Assembly: GCA_964500525.1 (NCBI GenBank)
Contig: CAZCOE010000016.1
Location: 1-10,240, forward strand
Reading direction: 5' to 3'
Source: RGIG7378 sp964500525
GTDB taxonomy: Bacteria; Bacillota; Clostridia; RGIG7378
DNA length: 10,240 nt
Shown here: positions 5,793-10,240 of the stretch, piece by piece
Layout: each line of letters begins with the position of its first letter
Numbering within the stretch: the first letter of the stretch is position 1
Notes under the pieces: model-generated
What the model saw: the letters and a program-made list of their open reading frames with translations, nothing else
Told to the model about the DNA's origin: nothing
The model's database searches: none
Position numbers and translations under genes: made by a program

Positions 5793-7211
5793 GTGATTAA
5801 ATTTGGTACCGGCGGTTGGCGCGCCATCATCGGAGATGATTTCACCAGAGAGAACATTCAGATTCTGGCAGCAGCCATGGCTGCCAAGATTAAGGCCGAG
5901 GGCGTTCAGAATACACCTGTGTGCATAGGCTACGACAGACGTTTCCTTTCCAAGGAGACAGTATATTGGGTATGCGAGGTTCTTGCCGCAGAGAATATCC
6001 CTGTCCTGTTTGTAAATCGTTCCGTTCCTTCTCCCATGATTATGTACTATGTTGAGAAGCATGACCTGGCATACGGCATGATGGTCACAGCCAGTCACAA
6101 CCCCTCTCTCTATAATGGTATCAAGGTATTTACCCGTGGTGGCAGAGACGCTGACGAGGTACAGACCAGAGATATCGAGCACTACATAGCTCAGGTTCAT
6201 CCTGCTGAGATCAAGCGCATGGACTATGGAGAGGCCAAGGCTGCCGGCATCGTCACAGAGTTCTATCCCATCAACGAGTATGTGGACAACATTATCAACT
6301 GCATCAACATGGACGCAATTCGCCAGGCTGGCCTCAAGATTGTTATGGATCCTATGTATGGCGTTGGCGAGCCCGCTCTGGGTGCTATCCTGCACACAGC
6401 CCGTTGCGATGTGGACGTTATCCACGGCAACCACGACACACTGTTCGGCCGCAAGTTGCCTGCCCCCACAGCAGAGGGCCTCAAGGAGCTGGCTGTTACA
6501 GTTGTGGACAACAACTTTGACGTAGGTATCGCTATGGACGGCGACGCAGACAGATTGGGCGTTATCGATGAGAAGGGCCGCTATCTGCATCCCAACGAGA
6601 TCCTGTGCCTGCTGTACTACTATCTGGTTAAGTACAAGGGATGGCAGGGTCCTGCAGTCCGCAACCTGGCCACATCCCACAGACTTGACCGCATTGCAGA
6701 GAGCTTTGGTCAGAAATGCTACGAGGTTCCCGTAGGATTCAAGCACATCTCCGCCAAGATTACTGAGACAGATGCTGTCTTGGGCGGCGAATCCTCCGGC
6801 GGACTCACAGTTCGCGGCCACATCAAGGGCAAGGACGGCGTCTACGCTGCGTCTCTCATCGTGGAGATGATTGCGGTTATCGGCAAGCCCCTTTCTGAGA
6901 TTGAGAAGGATCTGGATCAGCTGTATGGGCCTGTTTCCCAGATGGTGGAGTTGGGCTTCAAGTTCAACCAGGCCAAAAAGGACGAGCTCTATGACCTGCT
7001 CTTTGTTCAGAAGCAGCTGCCCGATCTGGCAGATTTCGATGTGGACCACGTGAGCTACTTCGATGGCTGCAAGGTCTACTTCAAGAACGGTGGCTGGATT
7101 ATTGCCAGATTCTCCGGCACAGAGCCCCTGATCCGAGTATTCTGCGAGATGCCCTCCGACGAGGACGCTAAGACAGTTTCCGACAGGTTCGTGAAATTCC
7201 TGGGCCTGTAA
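5793..7211 (+). CDS. alpha-D-phosphohexomutase, probable GlcNAc-1-phosphate mutase
   Basis: 472 aa, phosphoglucomutase/phosphomannomutase superfamily, cytoplasmic. All four active-site loops are intact: phosphoserine S101 in TASHNP, Mg site D249/D251/D253 in DGDADR, sugar loop E333-S335 in GGESSGG, and phosphate loop S441-R448 in SGTEPLIR. It interconverts a sugar 1-phosphate and 6-phosphate. Next to a chitobiose phosphorylase the likely substrate is GlcNAc-1-P, giving GlcNAc-6-P for nagA/nagB. Vibrio chitin-catabolic clusters pair the same two families. It is not GlmM-like in its N-terminus (IKFGTGGWRAIIGDDFTREN). The start is GTG at 5793, with AGGAGGG at 5779-5785 spaced seven bases. Plain phosphoglucomutase or phosphomannomutase activity is the alternative; substrate cannot be read from motifs. 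Confidence 0.9.
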   Translation: MIKFGTGGWRAIIGDDFTRENIQILAAAMAAKIKAEGVQNTPVCIGYDRRFLSKETVYWVCEVLAAENIPVLFVNRSVPSPMIMYYVEKHDLAYGMMVTASHNPSLYNGIKVFTRGGRDADEVQTRDIEHYIAQVHPAEIKRMDYGEAKAAGIVTEFYPINEYVDNIINCINMDAIRQAGLKIVMDPMYGVGEPALGAILHTARCDVDVIHGNHDTLFGRKLPAPTAEGLKELAVTVVDNNFDVGIAMDGDADRLGVIDEKGRYLHPNEILCLLYYYLVKYKGWQGPAVRNLATSHRLDRIAESFGQKCYEVPVGFKHISAKITETDAVLGGESSGGLTVRGHIKGKDGVYAASLIVEMIAVIGKPLSEIEKDLDQLYGPVSQMVELGFKFNQAKKDELYDLLFVQKQLPDLADFDVDHVSYFDGCKVYFKNGGWIIARFSGTEPLIRVFCEMPSDEDAKTVSDRFVKFLGL

Positions 7212-7237
7212 TCAGGCGAATTTTATATTGCATATGA

Positions 7238-7262
7238 GGCGGTCACATTGGCCGCCTTTTTT
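7238..7262 (+). terminator. strong intrinsic terminator after the mutase gene
   Basis: GGCGGTC (7238-7244) pairs with GGCCGCC (7250-7256) including one T-G pair, 5-base loop ACATT, then six T. It separates the phosphorylase-mutase unit from the GH18 unit. Confidence 0.88.
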
Positions 7263-7274
7263 ATGCTCATTTAA

Positions 7275-7303
7275 TTGAATATTAACCCCAGCTATGTTAA
7301 ATT
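7275..7303 (+). promoter_or_regulatory. possible promoter for the GH18 pair
   Basis: TTGAAT (7275-7280), 17-base spacer, TAAATT (7298-7303), directly after the terminator and about 30 bases before the ATG at 7335. The boxes are only moderate matches, but a promoter is needed here because of the strong terminator upstream. Confidence 0.4.
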
Positions 7304-7334
7304 AAGTATATCTATGTACCATGGAGGAGGCTTC

Positions 7335-8798
7335 ATGAAACACAATTCCATTATCACACTTCTTTTGGCTGTGGCCCTGCTGGTTTCTGCAATTTGCACA
7401 CCTGTTATTGCCACAGCAGATACCGAGGATAACCCTCTTGTTCGCAATGTTGTATACATCTACAATATGTCCCCCAAGGAGATTTCCGAAATCGACGTGG
7501 AGGGGCTTAAGCTGACCCACATCAACTACGCCTTTGTCTATGTGGGTGAGAGCGGCCTGGGCGAATTGGGCTATGTCACCACCGACAAGGGCCAGTTCGA
7601 CCTGTTCAACGAAAACTACTACATGGGCTATAATGCCAAGGCCAAGCTCAAGGCCCTCACCGACCTTAAGCAAAAGTACCCCTGGCTGTCCATTTGCATC
7701 TCCATCGGCGGAGGCGATCTGGAGCAGCGGGCTGCCTTTGCCAAGCTGGCCACCGACGAGGCTGCCATGGAGCGCTTCGCCCAGAACGTTCGCCGTCTCC
7801 TGGTGGACTATAACCTGAACGGCGTTGACCTGGATTGGGAGGTTCCCGAGACCCGTAAAGAGATGAAGGCCTACATCAAGATGGCCCAACTTCTCCGGGA
7901 GCAGCTGGGTCCCGACGCAGTCATTACTGCAGCTGTCCCCTGCGACACCATATTTACAGAGCTGTTCACCAAGAAGATGACCAGGGATTTTAATCTGGCC
8001 CTCTCCTTCTGGAATGTAATGACATATGACCTGGGCAACGTGGGTAAATACGAATACATCGCCCCCATGGACTTTATTGTGGAGGAGGGCGAGACCTACG
8101 AGGAGCACATCAAGCTCGGCTGGGGCAGCGTCAGAGAAGGCATCAAGAACCTGGCGGATATTGGCGTCCCCTACCAGAGCATGGTTCTGGGATTGGCATA
8201 TTTTGGCCTGGTAAATACCGGCATCACACCTGAAAACACAGAGATTCCCCATGGCCAGCCCATCAAGGGCGAATCATCTAAGCCCTACTACGAGGACATT
8301 GCCCCATATCTCCAGGACCCCACCTGGACCCGCCACTGGAACGACATTGCCAAGTGTCCCTATCTGATTCAGACAAACAGCGAGGGCAAGATCACCGGCT
8401 ACATCACCTATGACGATGCAGAGTCCATCGCTGTCAAGATGGATTTTGCCAAGGAGATGGGCCTTAGCGGCGCTATGTGCTGGACTCTCAACGGCGACGA
8501 TGGCGAGTACACTCTGGCCAAGGCTACAGCCGGCCACATCAGCGACGACGCACTTACCCAGGCGGCCGGCGCACTGTCTGCCGAGCCTCCTGTCAAGGAG
8601 CCTGAGGCTACCGCAACTCCTGAGCCAGCCGCAACCACCCAGCCCACAGAGGCTCCCACAGAGACACCCAGTGACAAGCCATCTCATACAGACCCCCGCA
8701 CCGGCCCCAGCCCACTGGTCATCGTATTGGCCGTATGCGGCGCAGCAGTTGTGGTGGTGGCAGTTGTTGTGTTTGTTGTGTTGAAAAAGAAAAAGTAA
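7335..8798 (+). CDS. secreted, C-terminally membrane-anchored GH18 glycosidase
   Basis: 487 aa. The start is the ATG at 7335 behind GGAGGAGG (7323-7330); an upstream in-frame start would precede the signal peptide unnaturally. Residues 1-28 form a signal peptide (lysine, long Leu/Val core, ATA before D29). The GH18 barrel spans about 37-410, with SIGGG (123-127) on strand 3, N162-G-V-D-L-D-W-E169 on strand 4 (catalytic acid E169, helper D167), MTYDL on strand 6, and CWTLNGDD with the barrel-end Trp. A Pro/Thr/Glu-rich linker (415-460) leads to a hydrophobic helix (461-483) and KKKK, so the catalytic domain would sit outside, tethered through the wall. No LPXTG motif and no carbohydrate-binding or LysM module. 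Expected to cut beta-1,4 bonds between GlcNAc units in chitin or N-glycan cores; exact substrate unknown. Catalytic residues are intact. Confidence 0.9.
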   Translation: MKHNSIITLLLAVALLVSAICTPVIATADTEDNPLVRNVVYIYNMSPKEISEIDVEGLKLTHINYAFVYVGESGLGELGYVTTDKGQFDLFNENYYMGYNAKAKLKALTDLKQKYPWLSICISIGGGDLEQRAAFAKLATDEAAMERFAQNVRRLLVDYNLNGVDLDWEVPETRKEMKAYIKMAQLLREQLGPDAVITAAVPCDTIFTELFTKKMTRDFNLALSFWNVMTYDLGNVGKYEYIAPMDFIVEEGETYEEHIKLGWGSVREGIKNLADIGVPYQSMVLGLAYFGLVNTGITPENTEIPHGQPIKGESSKPYYEDIAPYLQDPTWTRHWNDIAKCPYLIQTNSEGKITGYITYDDAESIAVKMDFAKEMGLSGAMCWTLNGDDGEYTLAKATAGHISDDALTQAAGALSAEPPVKEPEATATPEPAATTQPTEAPTETPSDKPSHTDPRTGPSPLVIVLAVCGAAVVVVAVVVFVVLKKKK

Positions 8799-8823
8799 TT
8801 TTTTATAAATAAAGGAGGAACAT

Positions 8824-9900
8824 ATGAATCACGTTCAATACCTATTCCGTTACGGCCTGGACCCGGACAAGCTCCGCAGCCTGGATGTGGCTAAGCTTAA
8901 GCTGACCCACCTGAACTATTCCTTTATCTACCTGACTGAGGATGGCGCCCTGACTTCCGACCGGGAGCAGGCTCCTACAGAGGGAGATATATTGGTGGAA
9001 GAGGAATCCCTGCCTGTTTTGGAGGCACTGGCCGACCTGCGCCGTGCCAACCCCTCTCTGTCCATTATGCTGTCTCTGGGCGGAGGCGACCGCCAGCAGT
9101 CCGGATGCTTCCGCACTGTAGTTGCGGATCTGGACAAGGTGGAGCGACTGGGCCGTGCCTGTGCCCGGTATCTGGATGAGTTTGGATTTGACGGCATCGA
9201 TGTGGATTGGGAGTATCCCGAGAACGAGGCAGAGATTCAGCAGTTCATTCGCCTGCTCAAGATCATCCGCAAGAACATTGGCGACACCAGGCTGATTTCA
9301 TCAGCATTGCCTGTAGGCTATGTTCTCACCAACTTCTCTCCTGACCATGTTTCTGAGATCAACGGCCTGCTGAACTTCTGGAACCTGATGTCCTACGACC
9401 TGGGCCTGAATTACAACTATTCCTTTGTGTCCCCCTACAACACCGCCAACGAAAACGAGAGCTACGGCTATTCCTCAGTGTATGACGGCATAGAGCAGAT
9501 GCACGGAATCGGCGTCCCCTACGACCATATTAACGCAGGCGTTCCCTCCTATGGCAAGCTGTGGAGAGAGATTACAGACCTGACTGTTGCAGACCTGGGA
9601 CACTTCTTTGGCCGCAGGTGCAAGGCAGAGCCTCAGACCCTGCACTACAGCAGGCTGGAACAGATTCTGCAGGAGCCCGGCTGGCAGGAGCTGTGGCTGG
9701 AAACTCCCCGCTGCCCCATTTATTACAAGGTTCAGGGAGACAGGATCACCGACCTGATCGCCATGGACAACCTGGAGTCCCTCAGGGAAAAGTGCCGCCT
9801 GATGCGGTCCAAGGGCTGCGCCGGTGTGATGATGTGGTGTCTCAATGGAGACAATGCAGACAACGACATTTGTCGGACAATTGCATCTGAAATCGACTGA
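8824..9900 (+). CDS. cytoplasmic GH18 glycosidase, paralogue of the upstream gene
   Basis: 358 aa, starting at ATG 8824 behind AAAGGAGG (8811-8818), 25 bases after the anchored GH18. It has no signal peptide, linker or membrane helix: essentially a bare barrel. Motifs: SLGGG (84-88), the full consensus D123-G-I-D-V-D-W-E130 (acid E130), MSYDL, and MWCLNGDN at the end. Parallel strings with the upstream protein (LKLTHLNYSF/LKLTHINYAF, FWNLMSYDLG/FWNVMTYDLG, IGVPY in both) show tandem duplication followed by divergence. A cytoplasmic GH18 beside a chitobiose phosphorylase would shorten imported oligomers to chitobiose (inference). Endo-N-acetylglucosaminidase activity is an alternative. Family certain, substrate not. 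Confidence 0.9.
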   Translation: MNHVQYLFRYGLDPDKLRSLDVAKLKLTHLNYSFIYLTEDGALTSDREQAPTEGDILVEEESLPVLEALADLRRANPSLSIMLSLGGGDRQQSGCFRTVVADLDKVERLGRACARYLDEFGFDGIDVDWEYPENEAEIQQFIRLLKIIRKNIGDTRLISSALPVGYVLTNFSPDHVSEINGLLNFWNLMSYDLGLNYNYSFVSPYNTANENESYGYSSVYDGIEQMHGIGVPYDHINAGVPSYGKLWREITDLTVADLGHFFGRRCKAEPQTLHYSRLEQILQEPGWQELWLETPRCPIYYKVQGDRITDLIAMDNLESLREKCRLMRSKGCAGVMMWCLNGDNADNDICRTIASEID

Positions 9901-9973
9901 TTTTGTCGGGTTTTGACGCAAGCCGGCAGTAGGGCGGCTAACCCCGGCCTCACACAATACAGTACGCAATATA

Positions 9974-10006
9974 GCGACTCAAGCCTCTGGGCCCGAGTCG
10001 CTTTTT
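9974..10006 (+). terminator. strong terminator closing the GH18 unit
   Basis: GCGACTC (9974-9980) pairs with GAGTCGC (9995-10001); an inner GCC-TCTG-GGC stem fills the loop, and TTTTT follows. It lies between convergent genes. On the minus strand an A-run precedes the stem and no T-tract follows it, so it acts mainly on the plus strand. Confidence 0.88.
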
Positions 10007-10020
10007 AATTGGCAGAGATG

Positions 10021-10240
10021 TTAAAAGTTCAAACTGTCGGGATTGAGGAGAAAATCGAAAAGGCTCAGCAAGTAAATCCCATCCTCGTTGTAATGGGAAC
10101 GGGAAATATCCTTTACAATGATAATTTTCTTGAAGGAATCGTTTATCCTCACCAGCGGGTTTTGCTCCTGCTCCAACTTCTCCTTGGTGGGAATTGAAAG
10201 AGCTGCCTGTATATAATAGCGCTTGTCGGATTGGTTGCAT
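10021..10240 (-). CDS. AAA ATPase with DUF4143-type C-terminus (3' end only)
   Basis: The minus-strand frame is open from the window edge to TAA at 10021-10023 and gives about 72 residues, with no start in the window. CNQSDKRYYIQAALSIPTKE, INDSFKKIIIVKDISR and DGIYLLSLFDFLL match the C-terminus of the widespread bacterial/archaeal AAA ATPase family with a DUF4143 (nuclease-like) tail, where Y-Y-IQ-A, E-SF-I-DSFKKIIIVKD and a final DFLL are typical. Role of the family is poorly known; it is abundant in gut Clostridia and often mobile. The Walker motifs would lie outside the window. The gene is AT-richer than the GH18 genes and converges on them. Confidence 0.82.
   Translation of the reverse strand, partial: CNQSDKRYYIQAALSIPTKEKLEQEQNPLVRINDSFKKIIIVKDISRSHYNEDGIYLLSLFDFLLNPDSLNF

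Noticed and set aside
5523..7049. Minus-strand open frame of 508 codons
   Set aside because: It lies opposite the end of the phosphorylase and almost the whole mutase gene, both of which have intact active sites. The composition is a mirror of those genes.
7335..7418. Lipoprotein signal in the anchored GH18 (Cys21)
   Set aside because: The residues before the Cys (SAI) do not fit a lipobox well, and an ATA-type cleavage site follows at residue 28.
10009..10197. 62-codon plus-strand frame
   Set aside because: It is opposite the conserved ATPase C-terminus on the minus strand and starts just after a terminator.

Overview
The window looks like the chromosome of a spore-forming Clostridia member (Oscillospirales or Lachnospirales type, probably gut or rumen). 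The reasons are the complete cotJABC spore-coat operon, strong AGGAGG ribosome binding sites, closely packed genes, and an intergenic repeat style built on ACTCTTC heptamers. The species cannot be named from the sequence alone.

Layout. (1) 1-567: 3' part of a DUF3800-type gene, AT-richer than the core of the window and broken by a frameshift. (2) 568-1884: about 1.3 kb with no intact gene. It holds a weak terminator, the last 17 codons of a tuf (EF-Tu) gene joined almost directly to a 39-bp piece of cotJC, inverted and direct repeats resembling an IS21-type end, two arrays of a TAAAACT motif spaced 20-21 bp apart, and three copies of a module made of a GCGAAGC hairpin, an ATTCGAGCATGGGAGC core and ACTCTTC heptamers. 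(3) 1885-3026, minus strand: cotJA-cotJB-cotJC, overlapping or nearly so. (4) 3160-9900, plus strand: a promoter, a GH94 phosphorylase very close to N,N'-diacetylchitobiose phosphorylase, an alpha-D-phosphohexomutase, a terminator, a secreted and membrane-anchored GH18 protein, and a cytoplasmic GH18 paralogue, closed by a strong terminator. (5) 10021-10240, minus strand: the C-terminal end of an AAA ATPase with a DUF4143-type tail, running off the window and meeting the GH18 unit tail to tail.

How the genes may work together. The four plus-strand genes read as a compact phosphorolytic pathway for beta-1,4-GlcNAc oligomers. The anchored GH18 would cut chitin-like or chitobiose-core glycans outside the cell, and the cytoplasmic GH18 would trim imported oligomers. 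The phosphorylase would split chitobiose with phosphate into GlcNAc and GlcNAc-1-P, and the mutase would turn GlcNAc-1-P into GlcNAc-6-P. No transporter, GlcNAc kinase, nagA or nagB lies in the window, so the pathway is incomplete here. The enzyme families are clear from motifs; the substrates and the joint role of the four genes are inferred.

The items most worth a second look are the paired GH18/phosphorylase locus, the tuf-tail/cotJC-scrap junction, and the dense repeat region between the broken DUF3800 gene and the cotJ operon.
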